Below, piece by piece: positions 49,062 to 60,446 of a DNA stretch of 64,000 nt (position 1 is its first letter; every line of letters starts with the position of its first letter). The stretch is from contig MEED01000012.1 of the NCBI GenBank assembly GCA_001724855.1, forward strand, positions 186,001-250,000, read 5' to 3'. Both the position numbers and the translations under genes were made by a program. Below the pieces are notes generated by a model. It did no database searches. It was not told where the DNA came from and saw nothing but the letters and a program-made list of their open reading frames with translations. This DNA is from Lautropia sp. SCN 69-89. Lineage in GTDB: Bacteria > Pseudomonadota > Gammaproteobacteria > Burkholderiales > Burkholderiaceae_E.

Positions 49062-49113
49062 GCGGGTAGTCCGGGGGCGGTGTCGTCGGGCTTCACGCGG
49101 GTGGCCGTCATGC

Positions 49114-49557
49114 TCAGCTGGCGGGCTTGACCATCAGCGCGACGCGGCCGACGTTCAGCCTCTGCAGTTCGCTCATCACGTCGATGATCGCCTCGTAGCG
49201 CACCGAGCGGTCGCCGCTGATCACGACGGCCATCTGCGCATTGTCACCGCGCAACTGCTCGATCGCGCCCGCGAGGTCGCCGCGGGCGACGCGGCGCTCC
49301 GACGGATCGCCGGTGTTCACGCCGCGCACCCGGATGTCGCCGGGGGCGCGCACCTGCACCTCGATGTACTGGTCGGGGCGCGTGTTGCCGCGACCGGCGC
49401 GCGGCAGGTCGATCGCCGCCGGCGGCAGCAGCGGCGCGGTGACCATGAAGATCACCAGCAGCACCAGCATCACGTCGATGTAGGGCACCACGTTGATCTC
49501 GTTGACGAGCCTGCGGCCACGGCCTCCGGAGCGGGAGCGGGGTGCGGCGGCAGCCAT
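49114..49557 (-). CDS. tolR: Tol-Pal system protein TolR (ExbD/TolR family)
   Basis: TolR is the proton-channel partner of TolQ. The 147-residue protein has one membrane segment after NEINVVPYIDVMLVLLVIFMV, where Asp28 is the conserved protonatable residue, and a periplasmic domain ending VNVGRVALMVKPAS-like (LNVGRVALMVKPAS). The ATG shares one base with the tolQ stop (TGATG), showing translational coupling. Confidence 0.97.
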   Translation of the reverse strand: MAAAAPRSRSGGRGRRLVNEINVVPYIDVMLVLLVIFMVTAPLLPPAAIDLPRAGRGNTRPDQYIEVQVRAPGDIRVRGVNTGDPSERRVARGDLAGAIEQLRGDNAQMAVVISGDRSVRYEAIIDVMSELQRLNVGRVALMVKPAS

Positions 49558-50228
49558 CAGTGCGCCTGCCTCTGCAGGATATTGGAGAACTCGTCGATGA
49601 AACTGTCGAACCGGGTCGACAGACGGTCCATGTCGTAGGCGAAACGGTTGTAGGCGACCACCGCGGGAATGGCGGCGAACAGGCCGATCGCGGTGGCGAC
49701 CAGCGCCTCGGCGATCCCCGGCGCCACCGACGCGAGCGTCGCCTGGTGCACGTTTGCCAGCCCGCGGAACGAGTTCATGATTCCCCAGACCGTGCCGAAC
49801 AGGCCGATGTACGGGCTGACCGAGCCGGCCGAAGCCAGGAACGCGAGGCTCGATTCGAGCGCGTCCATCTCGCGCTGGTAGGCGGCGCGCATCGCGCGGC
49901 GCGAGCCGTCGAGCATCGCGTTGATGTCGCCGGGTTTTTGCTGCCGGGTCTTCAGGAACTCGCCCATGCCCGACTCGAAGATGCGCGCGAGCGATCCATG
50001 GTCCTGACCGTCGTTGCGCACCTGCTGGTAGAGCGTGCCGAGGTCGCGGTCTTTCCAGAACTCGGCCTCGAAGCGGTCGGTGGCGAGCCTGGCCGCGCGG
50101 ATCGCGAACCACTTGCGGAAGATCACCGTCCAGGAGCCGAGCGAGATCAGCATCAGCAGCGCCATCACCAGCTGCACCAGCACGCTGGCGTTGACGATCA
50201 TCGAGACGACCGACAGTTCGCTGTTCAT
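49557..50228 (-). CDS. tolQ: Tol-Pal system protein TolQ (MotA/ExbB family)
   Basis: TolQ forms the pentameric motor channel. The 223-residue protein has three membrane segments (about 12-34, 130-152 and 165-190) with the conserved SPYIGLFGTVWGIMNSFRGL and APGIAEALVATAIGLFAAIPAVVAYN, which hold the Thr residues lining the proton path. It follows ybgC by 7 bases and overlaps tolR by one base. The ATG begins the family sequence MNSELSVVSMIVNAS. Confidence 0.97.
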   Translation of the reverse strand: MNSELSVVSMIVNASVLVQLVMALLMLISLGSWTVIFRKWFAIRAARLATDRFEAEFWKDRDLGTLYQQVRNDGQDHGSLARIFESGMGEFLKTRQQKPGDINAMLDGSRRAMRAAYQREMDALESSLAFLASAGSVSPYIGLFGTVWGIMNSFRGLANVHQATLASVAPGIAEALVATAIGLFAAIPAVVAYNRFAYDMDRLSTRFDSFIDEFSNILQRQAH

Positions 50229-50235
50229 TCGCCGT

Positions 50236-50772
50236 TCACTCGGGGACAGGGGATGGGGGGAGCGCCGCGGCGACCCGTTCGGAGAGCCAGCGGGGAAAGC
50301 CCGCTGCGCGGCCGTCGTCGCGCCGGATCGCCGCGATGCGCACGGTGGCCGTGACCAGCGGATCGGGCTGTCCGTCGAGCCGGGCGCACTGCCACAGCGT
50401 CCAGGAAGCGCGCCGGGCTTCGAGCAGCCGCACTTCCACCTGGAGCAGGTCGTCGAGGCGCGCCGGACGGCGGTAGTCGACCGCGATTTCGCGCACCACG
50501 AAGACGAGGCCGGCCTCGTCGGCGATACGGGTGTGCGCGGCGCCGAGCGCGCGCAGCCAGTCGGTGCGGGCACGCTCGAAGTAGCGCAGCCAGTTGGCGT
50601 AGTAGACGATGCCGCCGGCGTCGGTGTCTTCGTAGTAGACGCGCACCGCGATCGAGAACGCCGGCGGAACGCTGGCCGCTGCAGAGGCGCCGCTGCGCGC
50701 CGGTGCCGCTGCGGGCGGCGCGCCGGCGACCGTGGCGTCCGGGTTCGGGCTCGCGGCGGCAGGTGCAGTCAC
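50236..50772 (-). CDS. ybgC: Tol-Pal-associated acyl-CoA thioesterase YbgC
   Basis: YbgC is a 4-hydroxybenzoyl-CoA-type hotdog thioesterase encoded at the head of tol-pal operons. The 178-residue protein contains VRVYYEDTDAGGIVYYANW, where Asp51 is the catalytic residue, then RYFERARTDWLRALG. The first 38 residues are an Ala/Pro/Ser-rich extension not usual in the family; no in-frame later start is available before the domain, so the extension seems real. It starts the ybgC-tolQ-tolR-tolA-tolB-pal-cpoB-queC gene string, 82 bases after ruvB. Confidence 0.93.
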   Translation of the reverse strand: MTAPAAASPNPDATVAGAPPAAAPARSGASAAASVPPAFSIAVRVYYEDTDAGGIVYYANWLRYFERARTDWLRALGAAHTRIADEAGLVFVVREIAVDYRRPARLDDLLQVEVRLLEARRASWTLWQCARLDGQPDPLVTATVRIAAIRRDDGRAAGFPRWLSERVAAALPPSPVPE

Positions 50773-50854
50773 CGGCGGATTCTATCAACGCGGGCCGCGC
50801 AACCTCGCGCCGCCATTGCGTGATCATGGGGCGAGGGCCCTGCCGAGGCTCGCG

Positions 50855-51918
<1,064 letters not shown>

Positions 51919-51922
<4 letters not shown>

Positions 51923-52497
51923 GACTTGGCCAGCAGCTTCAGCGCCTGCTTGATGCCGTCGGAGACCGCGGTGCCGGCCGGCAGCTGGCGGATCGCTGCG
52001 GTGGCCTCGCGCTCGGAGTAGCCGAGCGCGAGCAGCGCGTGCAGCACGTCGATGCCCGCCTCGGCCTCGGCGGCGCGCCCGGCGCCGCCGACCTCGGGCG
52101 CGAGCTTGCCCTTCAACTCGAGCAGCAGCCGCTCCGCGGTCTTCTTGCCGATGCCGGGTACCTTCTGCAGCCGGCCCGATTCCTGCATCGCCACCGACTG
52201 CGCGAGGTCGCCCACCGACATGCCCGAGAGCACCGCCAGCGCGGTGCGCGGGCCGACGCCGGAGATGCGGATCAGCTGGCGGAACGCGTCGCGCTCGTCG
52301 GCGCGCAGGAAGCCGTAGAGCAGGTGCGCGTCTTCGCGCACGACCTGCTGCACGAGCAGGGTGACGCGCTCGCCCGCCGCGGGCAGGTCGTAGAACGTGC
52401 TCATCGGCACGTCGACCTCGTAGCCGACGCCGCCTACGTCGACGAGCAGGGTGGGCGGACGCTTGTCGAGCAGGGTTCCGTGCAGTCGGCCGATCAT
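51919..52497 (-). CDS. ruvA: Holliday junction DNA-binding protein RuvA
   Basis: RuvA tetramers hold the four-way junction and load RuvB. The 192-residue protein starts [28 protein letters not shown] (OB fold, given here in part), has the two helix-hairpin-helix motifs ([18 protein letters not shown] and [19 protein letters not shown]) and a C-terminal RuvB-binding domain ([18 protein letters not shown]). It follows ruvC by 10 bases and overlaps ruvB. Confidence 0.98.
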
Positions 52498-52507
52498 GCG
52501 GGGAATC

Positions 52508-53020
52508 TTACCGGAGCCGGCCGCCGCGCATCCGGCTGCCGCCGGCGGCAGCCGTCATGGCCGCCGCATGCGCATGGCAGATCGCGCAGGCCAGCGCGTC
52601 GGCGGCGTCGGTGGAGGGCACGCCCGGCAGCCGCAGCAGGCGCTGCACCATCGCCTGCACCTGGGGCTTGGCCGCGCGACCGTAGCCCACGACCGCCTGC
52701 TTGACCTGCAGCGCGGTGTACTCGTGCACCGCCAGGCCGTGCGCGACCAGCGTGGTGATCGCCGCGCCGCGCGCCTGGCCCAGCAGCAGCGTGGACTGCG
52801 GATTGACGTTGACGAAGACGATCTCGGCGACCGCGATCTCGGGCCGGTATTCGGCGATGACTTCGGCGACGCCGTCGTGGATCGACTTCAGCCGCGGCGG
52901 CAGCGAGCCGGCGGGGATGCGGATCACGCCGCTGGCGACATAGCGCAGCGTGCCGCCCTGCGCGTCGATGACGCCGAAGCCGGTGAGGCGCAAGCCCGGG
53001 TCGATGCCGAGGATGCGCAC
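52508..53020 (-). CDS. ruvC: Crossover junction endodeoxyribonuclease RuvC
   Basis: RuvC resolves Holliday junctions by paired nicks. The 170-residue protein retains all four acidic metal ligands at the positions known from E. coli: Asp7 (ILGIDPG), Glu66 (AVAEIVFV), Asp138 and Asp141 (STDAADALA). It follows purH by 11 bases. The last 20 residues are Gly/Arg-rich and variable. Confidence 0.98.
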   Translation of the reverse strand: MRILGIDPGLRLTGFGVIDAQGGTLRYVASGVIRIPAGSLPPRLKSIHDGVAEVIAEYRPEIAVAEIVFVNVNPQSTLLLGQARGAAITTLVAHGLAVHEYTALQVKQAVVGYGRAAKPQVQAMVQRLLRLPGVPSTDAADALACAICHAHAAAMTAAAGGSRMRGGRLR

Positions 53021-53031
53021 CGCGTGCGGAC

Positions 53032-54627
53032 TCAGTGCCGGAAGTGCCGCACGCCGGTGAACACCATCGCGATGCCGCGCTCGTCGGCAGCGGCGATGAC
53101 CTCGTCGTCGCGCACCGAGCCGCCGGGCTGGATGACTGCAGTGGCGCCGACGTCGGCGACCACGTCGAGCCCGTCGCGGAACGGGAAGAAGGCATCGGAG
53201 GCGACCACCGAGCCGGCGAGCTGCAGGCCGGCGTTGCCGGCCTTGATCGAGGCGATGCGCGCCGAATCGATGCGGCTCATCTGGCCGGCACCCACGCCCA
53301 GCGTCATGCCGTTGCCGCAGAACACGATCGCGTTCGACTTCACGTACTTGGCCACGCGCCAGGCGAACAGCAGGTCGCGCAGCTGCGCGTCGGTCGGCGC
53401 GCGCTTCGTGACCACCTTCAGCTCGGCCAGCGTGATCTCGCGGTTGTCGGCGCTCTGGACGAGCAGGCCCGAGCCGACGCGTTTCACGTCCTGTGCGTTA
53501 CGGCCGCGCTCCCAGTCGGTCGCGCCGTCGGGCTTGACGCGGTCGAGCGCGATCTCGAGCACACGCGTGTTGGCCTTGGCCGCGAACACCTGCTTCGCCT
53601 CGTCGGTGTACGAAGGCGCGAGCACCACCTCGACGAACTGCTTGGAGACCGCGCGAGCGGCTTCGCCGTCGACGGGCCGGTTGAACGCGATGATGCCGCC
53701 GAACGCCGAGGTCGGGTCGGTGGCGAACGCGCGCGTGTAGGCGTCGGCCGCGTCGGTGCCGAGCGCCACGCCGCAGGGGTTGGCGTGCTTGACGATCACG
53801 CAGGCCGGGGCGTCGAAGCTCTTCACGCATTCCCAGGCCGCGTCGGCGTCGGCGATGTTGTTGTAGGACAGCTCCTTGCCCTGCAGCTGGTGCGCGGTGA
53901 CCAGCGAGCCCGGCGCCGGATGCAGGTCGCGGTAGAACGCCGCGCGCTGGTGCGGGTTCTCGCCGTAGCGCAAGTCCTGCAGCTTGACGAAGCGGCCGTT
54001 GGCCTGGGCGGGGAACTCGCTGCGGGTGCCGTCGGGGCGCAGCGACGAAAGGTAGTCGGAGATCGCACCGTCGTAGCCGGAGATCGCGTCGAATGCGGAC
54101 ACTGCCAGCGCGAAGCGGGTTTCGTCGGAGAGGCCTCCACTCGCGCGGATCTCGGCCAGCACGCCGGCGTACTGGCTCGCGTCGGTGAGCACGCCGACGC
54201 CGCGCCAGTTCTTCGCACCCGAGCGCACCATTGCCGGGCCGCCGATGTCGATGTTCTCGATCGCCTCGTCGAGCGTGCAGTCGGGTCGGGCGACCGTGGC
54301 TTCGAACGGATAGAGGTTCACCACGAGCAGGTCGATCGGCGCGATGCCGTGAGCGGCGATCGCCGCCATGTGCGCGTCGAGCTCGCGGCGCGCGAGCAGG
54401 CCGCCGTGGATGGCCGGGTGCAGCGTCTTCACGCGGCCGTCGAGCATTTCGGGAAAGCGCGTGTGGTCGGCGACCTCGACGACCGGGATGGCCTGCTGTG
54501 CGAGCAGCTTCGCGGTGCCGCCGGTGGAGAGGATCTCGACGCCCAGCGCGGCGAGTTCTCGCGCCAGTTCGACGATGCCTGACTTGTCGGAGACGCTGAT
54601 CAGTGCGCGGCGGATCGGGCGGATCAT
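53032..54627 (-). CDS. purH: Bifunctional AICAR transformylase/IMP cyclohydrolase PurH
   Basis: PurH carries out the last two steps of IMP synthesis. The 531-residue protein has the N-terminal cyclohydrolase domain (MGS-like fold: [29 protein letters not shown] in part, [12 protein letters not shown]) and the C-terminal transformylase domain ([51 protein letters not shown]) with the catalytic Lys-His pair in VKHANPCG. Its ATG overlaps the fis stop by four bases. Confidence 0.98.
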   Translation of the reverse strand: MIRPIRRALISVSDKSGIVELARELAALGVEILSTGGTAKLLAQQAIPVVEVADHTRFPEMLDGRVKTLHPAIHGGLLARRELDAHMAAIAAHGIAPIDLLVVNLYPFEATVARPDCTLDEAIENIDIGGPAMVRSGAKNWRGVGVLTDASQYAGVLAEIRASGGLSDETRFALAVSAFDAISGYDGAISDYLSSLRPDGTRSEFPAQANGRFVKLQDLRYGENPHQRAAFYRDLHPAPGSLVTAHQLQGKELSYNNIADADAAWECVKSFDAPACVIVKHANPCGVALGTDAADAYTRAFATDPTSAFGGIIAFNRPVDGEAARAVSKQFVEVVLAPSYTDEAKQVFAAKANTRVLEIALDRVKPDGATDWERGRNAQDVKRVGSGLLVQSADNREITLAELKVVTKRAPTDAQLRDLLFAWRVAKYVKSNAIVFCGNGMTLGVGAGQMSRIDSARIASIKAGNAGLQLAGSVVASDAFFPFRDGLDVVADVGATAVIQPGGSVRDDEVIAAADERGIAMVFTGVRHFRH

Positions 54628-54866
54628 GAGCGCAGCATTCCGTGCTGCTGCAGCTTCTTGCGCAGCGTGTTGCGGTTGATGCCGAGCATCTCGCTCGCGC
54701 GCAGCTGGTTGCCGTGCGCTTCGCGCATCACCACTTCGAGCATCGGCCGCTCGACCGCCTGGATCACCATGTCGTAGATCGAGCTGGGCTGCGTGCCTTC
54801 GAGGTCGTTGAAGTAGCGCTCGAGGCTGCGAGCGACTGCGTCATCCAGGCCGGTCTGTCTGCTCAT
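54624..54866 (-). CDS. fis: Nucleoid protein Fis
   Basis: Fis is a DNA-bending dimer that stimulates rRNA/tRNA promoters and shapes the nucleoid. The 80-residue form is shorter than the 98-residue E. coli protein, as in other betaproteobacteria; the N-terminal beta-hairpin is mostly missing. The helices [21 protein letters not shown] and the helix-turn-helix [20 protein letters not shown] are intact. It is flanked by four-base overlaps with dusB upstream and purH downstream, so its level is tied to the dusB-fis-purH-ruvCAB operon. Confidence 0.97.
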   Translation of the reverse strand: MSRQTGLDDAVARSLERYFNDLEGTQPSSIYDMVIQAVERPMLEVVMREAHGNQLRASEMLGINRNTLRKKLQQHGMLRS

Positions 54867-55891
54867 GCTGCATGGCTCCGCAGGAACTGGGTGTCGTTGG
54901 CCGCGCCGCAGCAGCCGCTGCGCGCGAGGAACGCTTCGGCCGCAGCGAGCTGCGCCTCGGCGGTGTCCAGCAGGTTGAACGCTGCGAGGAACTGGTGCGC
55001 GCCGGGACGGCCCGACAGGTACCAGCCGACGTGCTTGCGCGCGCTGCGAACGCCGCGCTCCTCGCCGTGAAACGCGTAGTGATCGAGCAGGTGATCGCGC
55101 AGCAGCGCTGCGATCGCCGCGTCGCCGGGCTCGGCGAGCAGTTCGCCGGTTTCCAGGAAATGGGCGACCTGGCCGAAGATCCAGGGCCGGCCCTGCGCGG
55201 CGCGGCCGATCATCACCGCGTCGGCGCCGGTGGCGCAAAGGACCTCGTGCGCGGCCTGCGGCGAATCGATGTCGCCGTTGGCGACGACCGGGATCGACAC
55301 CGCCGCCTTGACTTCGGCGATCGTCGAGTATTCGGCGCGGCCGCCGAACGCGCAGGCGCGGGTGCGCCCGTGCACGGCCAGCATCGCGGCGCCCGCGGAC
55401 TCGAAGGCGCGTGCGAGCCGTACCGCATTGCGCGAGGCGGGCGTGGGGCCGGTACGCATCTTGACGGTGACCGGCACGTGCACCGCGCGCGCGACCGCCT
55501 CGACGATCGCGATCGCCAGCGGCTCGTCGGTCATCAGTGCGGAGCCCGCGGCGACGCTGCAGACCTTCCTGGCCGGGCAGCCCATGTTGATGTCGATGAC
55601 CTGCGCGCCGCGATCGACGTTGTGGCGCGCGGCCTCGGCCATCATCGCGGGTTCGGCGCCGGCGATCTGCACTGCCCTGGGCTCGGTCTCGCCCGCGTGA
55701 TCGGTGCGCCGCGAAGTCTTGATGCTCGCCCAGAGCCGCGGGTTCGACGCAGCCATCTCGGATACCGCGTAGCCGGCGCCGAGTCGCTTGCACAACTGTC
55801 GGAACGGCCGGTCGGTGACGCCTGCCATCGGCGCCACGAACACGCGATTGCGCAGTGTGTACGGGCCGATCTCGAGGGCAGCCGTGGACAT
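54863..55891 (-). CDS. dusB: tRNA-dihydrouridine synthase DusB
   Basis: DusB is an FMN enzyme that reduces uridine in the D-loop of tRNA. The 342-residue protein has LRNRVFVAPMAGVTDRPFRQL, the catalytic Cys105 in INMGCPARKV, VTVKMRTGP, AVHGRTRACAF, and GADAVMIGRAAQGRPWIF. The dusB-fis pairing is classic in proteobacteria. The start at MSTAALEIG was chosen as family-like; the frame is open far upstream. In the 140-base gap before it lie a hairpin and TAGAAT (55932-55937, minus strand), a possible -10 box. Confidence 0.96.
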   Translation of the reverse strand: MSTAALEIGPYTLRNRVFVAPMAGVTDRPFRQLCKRLGAGYAVSEMAASNPRLWASIKTSRRTDHAGETEPRAVQIAGAEPAMMAEAARHNVDRGAQVIDINMGCPARKVCSVAAGSALMTDEPLAIAIVEAVARAVHVPVTVKMRTGPTPASRNAVRLARAFESAGAAMLAVHGRTRACAFGGRAEYSTIAEVKAAVSIPVVANGDIDSPQAAHEVLCATGADAVMIGRAAQGRPWIFGQVAHFLETGELLAEPGDAAIAALLRDHLLDHYAFHGEERGVRSARKHVGWYLSGRPGAHQFLAAFNLLDTAEAQLAAAEAFLARSGCCGAANDTQFLRSHAA

Positions 55892-55948
55892 CGTGGAAAC
55901 AGGGAATTCGCAGAGCGGGGCAGGGAGCGCGATTCTATCGAAAACGAC

Positions 55949-55974
55949 GCTGCCCAAGAAGCGTGCAGGGCAGC
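55949..55974 (-). terminator. Hairpin between the UbiH-type gene and dusB
   Basis: GCTGCCC and GGGCAGC form a perfect 7-bp stem with a 12-base loop. On the minus strand it is followed by GTCGTTTTCG, a short T-run. It lies 58 bases after the UbiH-type stop and just before the likely dusB promoter, so it probably ends the lower-level transcript from the amgK operon. Confidence 0.6.
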
Positions 55975-56031
55975 AATAACGCAAAAAGAGACGTTCGGTG
56001 AAGGACGCGCCCGGAAAGAGCCCCGGAAGAT

Positions 56032-57116
56032 TCAGCCGTTGCGCAGCCCGAACATCAGCGACGCGGCGAAGCCGTTGCGCGCAGGCGCGGCCAGGTCGAG
56101 TGCGCCGAGTGCCAGCGACTCGAGGCGCGCGATCGCGGGCCAGGTGAATGCCTGCGCGAGCGTGTCGGTGATCGCGACCGTGAGCGCGCGATCGGCGCGG
56201 CGCGCGCGCGCGAAGGCGGCCGCGGCTTCGTCGAGCGGGCGGCCGCCCGTGCGCAATTCGCCGAGCAGCGCGGCGAGCTCGAAGGCGTCGCGCAGCCCGA
56301 GGTTCAGGCCTTGTCCGGCCACCGGATGCAGCGCCTGCGCCGCGTTGCCGATCGCGATTCGCCCCGGCTCCCCACCGGGGCCGCGCACCTTGCGCTGCAG
56401 CGGCGCGAGAACCCGCTCGCTGTCGAGCCGCAACGCGCCGAGCGCGTTGCCGAAGCCGGCGCGCAACTCGGCCTCGAACGCCGGTGGCTCGAGCTCGGCG
56501 CGCCGTGCGGATTCGGCGGGACGCGCGCACCAGACGAGCGCGTGCCGGCGCGGCTGCGGCAGCGGCAGCAGTGCCAGCGGTCCTTCGTCGGTGAAGCGCT
56601 CGAACGCGGTGCCGTGGCCGTCGCGTTCGGCCACGAGCTCGGCGAGCAGCGCGGTCTGTTCGAAATCGAGGAGCTTCGAGGCAGCGCCCGGGTCGCCGTC
56701 GGCGACCACGGTGAGGGCGGCTTCGGCGGCGCCGATCTCGCCGGGCGCCGCGTCCGCTTGCCGCGCGGCCAGCGCGGCGGCCAGCGCACGGTGCAGCGGA
56801 CCGTAGCGCAGCACGTGGCCGAGCGCGGGTGCGCGCAGGTCGGTGGCCTGCATGCGCGTGCGTCCCGCGCGTCCGCGCAGCGACGCCTCGACCCGCAGGA
56901 TGGGCGCCGCCGGCGGCAGCGCGGCCACGCGCGACAACAGCTGCCAGCTGCCCAGTGACAGCGCGATCGCGCGCGAGGCGAGCCAGTCAGGCAGCTCGTC
57001 GGGAATCGGGTCGGTGAGGATCGAGCCGGGGCCGAAGCCCTGCCGCGCGAGGAACAGCGCGAGTGCCATCGCGACCGGGCCGCGCCCTTCGATGCGCACG
57101 GCGGTTCGAGCGGCGC

Positions 57117-57120
<4 letters not shown>
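56032..57120 (-). CDS. UbiH/UbiF-family FAD hydroxylase
   Basis: A 362-residue FAD monooxygenase of the ubiquinone-hydroxylase family. The C-terminal FAD motif is clear: RIAIGNAAQALHPVAGQGLNLGLRDAFELA. The N-terminal fingerprint is unusual (VRIEGRGPVAMALALFLARQG, lacking the normal GxGxxG third Gly), and the middle part is more divergent. It may hydroxylate a ubiquinone precursor ring; which carbon cannot be said. It overlaps pepP by four bases. The ubiH-pepP linkage seen in many proteobacteria supports the call. Confidence 0.8.
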
Positions 57121-58517
<1,397 letters not shown>

Positions 58518-58529
58518 GCGGATCCTCGT

Positions 58530-59234
58530 TCAGGCGCCGCCGTGCTGCGGCGCCTGCTGCGTCAATTGTGCATCGAGTTCGGCCAGGCGTTGCGGCGTAC
58601 CCGCGTCGGTCCAGTGCCCGCCGAAGTATTCCGCGCCGGCCAGGCCGCGTCGCGCCGCCTCGCGCAGCAGCGGCGCGAGCGGCGCCTTCGTGCCGGCGGC
58701 CACGCCGTCGAACAGCGCCGCGCGATAGACGCCGATGCCGCTGAAGGTGAGCCGCGGCGCCGCGTCGAGGTCGAGGCGGCCGTCGCGAAGCGCGAAGTCG
58801 CCCTGGGCATGATGGGGCGGGTTGTCGACCAGTACGCACCAGGCCGCGAGCCCGGCGGCCTGCATCTGCGGCGCGATGGTCAGTGCGCGCGCCAGGTCGA
58901 AGGCGGTGTACACGTCGCCGGCCATGACCAGGAACGGCTCCTCGCCGAGCAACGGCAGCGCATTGGCGATGCCGCCGGCCGTCTCCAGTGCCTCGCGTTC
59001 CGGCGAATAACGGATGCGCAGGCCCCAGTGGCTTCCGTCGCCGAGCGCCTGCTCGATCATCGTCCCCAGGTGGGCGTGGTTGATCACCACGTCGACGAAG
59101 CCGGCGCGCCGCAGCGCCAGCAGCTGCCATTCGATCAGCGCCCGGCCGCCGGCGCGCAGCAGCGGTTTCGGACAGGTGTCGGTGAGCGGACGCATGCGTT
59201 CGCCGCGGCCCGCGGCCAGGATCATCGCGCGCAT
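58530..59234 (-). CDS. murU: N-acetylmuramate 1-phosphate uridylyltransferase MurU
   Basis: MurU converts MurNAc-1-phosphate and UTP to UDP-MurNAc in the fosfomycin-tolerant peptidoglycan recycling route. The 234-residue nucleotidyltransferase starts MILAAGRGERMRPLTDTCPKPLL (in part), with VINHAHLG, FLVMAGDVYTAFDL and a C-terminal FGGHWTDAGTPQRLAEL, matching MurU more than sugar-1-P guanylyltransferases. The pairing with amgK 16 bases upstream is the characteristic gene order of this route and confirms the function. Confidence 0.92.
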   Translation of the reverse strand: MRAMILAAGRGERMRPLTDTCPKPLLRAGGRALIEWQLLALRRAGFVDVVINHAHLGTMIEQALGDGSHWGLRIRYSPEREALETAGGIANALPLLGEEPFLVMAGDVYTAFDLARALTIAPQMQAAGLAAWCVLVDNPPHHAQGDFALRDGRLDLDAAPRLTFSGIGVYRAALFDGVAAGTKAPLAPLLREAARRGLAGAEYFGGHWTDAGTPQRLAELDAQLTQQAPQHGGA

Positions 59235-59250
59235 TGCCGGCGGGTCCGCG

Positions 59251-60306
59251 TCAGAAGGTGTAGCCGGCGGCGCGCGCCGGCGCGTTGTCGGCGCCGCGCT
59301 CGACGTCTTCGATCAGTCGCGTCAGCGCGTCGAATTCGCCGTAGCGCCGCGCGGTGCGCAGCACGTAGTCGAGCACCAGCGGCATGTCGGCGAGATAACG
59401 GTCCTTGCCGTCGCGGTAGTTCAGCCGCGCGAAGATGCCGAGCACCTTCAGGTGGCGCTGCAGCCCCATCCACTCGAAGTCGCGATAGAAATCGTCGAAC
59501 GCCGCAGGCACCGGCAACGCGCGCCGGCGAGCGCCTTCCCAGTAGCGCGCTGCCCAGTCGAGCTGGCGCTCCTCGGGCCAGGCGACGTAGGCGTCGCGCA
59601 GCAACGAAACCAGGTCGTAGGTGACCGGGCCGTGGACCGCATCCTGGAAGTCGAGGATGCCGGGATTGGCGTCGCGGTCGAGCACCATCAGGTTGCGCGA
59701 ATGGTAGTCGCGATGCACGTAGACGCGGCCCTGCGCCAGGTTGTTCGCGAGCAGCCGCTCGAAGGCGCTCTCCAGGCAGGCGCGCATCGCGGCGTCGGGC
59801 GTGACGGCCCGATGGCGAGCCAGGTACCAGTCGGGAAAGAGCTCGAGTTCGCGCCCTAGCAGCGCGCGGTCGTAGTCGGGGAAGACGCCGGGGCGACTGG
59901 CGGCCTGCAGCGCGAGCAGCGCGTCGATCGCATCGCGATACATCGCGTCGGCGTTGGGGTCGTCCGTACCCAGGCGCGACAGGTAGGTGGTCGAGCCGAA
60001 GTCGTCGAGCAGCAGGAACCCGCGTTCGAGGTCGGCCGCGCGCACCGCGGGAACGCTGACGCCGGCGGCGGCGAAGACGCGCGCCGCATGCACGAAGGGT
60101 CGACAGTCTTCCATCGGCGGCGGCGCGTCCATCGCGACCAGGCTCGGCGCGCCGGCGCGCGATGCATCGATGCGGAAATAGCGGCGGAAACTGGCGTCGT
60201 CGGAAGCCGGCCGGATCGTGTCGAGCGCGAGCCCGTGTTCCGGGTCGAGTGCGGCGAGCCAGGCGTGCAGTTCGGCGAGCCGGGTGTCGTGGGAAGAAGA
60301 CGTCAT
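59251..60306 (-). CDS. amgK: Anomeric MurNAc/GlcNAc kinase AmgK
   Basis: AmgK phosphorylates the anomeric carbon of MurNAc and GlcNAc released from peptidoglycan. The 351-residue protein has an aminoglycoside-phosphotransferase-like kinase fold: DASFRRYFRIDA for the nucleotide loop, GFLLLDDFGSTTYLS for the hinge, the catalytic loop VYVHRDYHSRNLMVL (His-x-Asp...Asn) and the metal-binding ILDFQDAVHGPVTYDLVSLL. It is first in the amgK-murU-pepP-ubiH string and divergent from lptD, which makes an envelope-centred gene pair. Confidence 0.93.
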   Translation of the reverse strand: MTSSSHDTRLAELHAWLAALDPEHGLALDTIRPASDDASFRRYFRIDASRAGAPSLVAMDAPPPMEDCRPFVHAARVFAAAGVSVPAVRAADLERGFLLLDDFGSTTYLSRLGTDDPNADAMYRDAIDALLALQAASRPGVFPDYDRALLGRELELFPDWYLARHRAVTPDAAMRACLESAFERLLANNLAQGRVYVHRDYHSRNLMVLDRDANPGILDFQDAVHGPVTYDLVSLLRDAYVAWPEERQLDWAARYWEGARRRALPVPAAFDDFYRDFEWMGLQRHLKVLGIFARLNYRDGKDRYLADMPLVLDYVLRTARRYGEFDALTRLIEDVERGADNAPARAAGYTF

Positions 60307-60334
60307 GCGGGAGATGCGCGCGAAGGGCAGTCCG

Positions 60335-60340
60335 TATAAT
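60335..60340 (+). promoter_or_regulatory. Consensus -10 box in the amgK-lptD divergent region
   Basis: TATAAT, a perfect -10 hexamer, stands out in a GC-rich 140-base divergent gap. On the plus strand it would serve lptD (ATG 107 bases on); no good -35 is seen at 16-18 bases. Overlapping bases read TATTAT on the minus strand, so it could also serve amgK. Confidence 0.4.
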
Positions 60341-60446
60341 AGTCGACAGCCGCTCGTGGCCACCGGCTGTCGCCGACGACCGCGATCGAACGGGCTTCCC
60401 CCCACGAACCGCTGCGCGCTCCGTCGCGCCACCCAATGCGCGACGC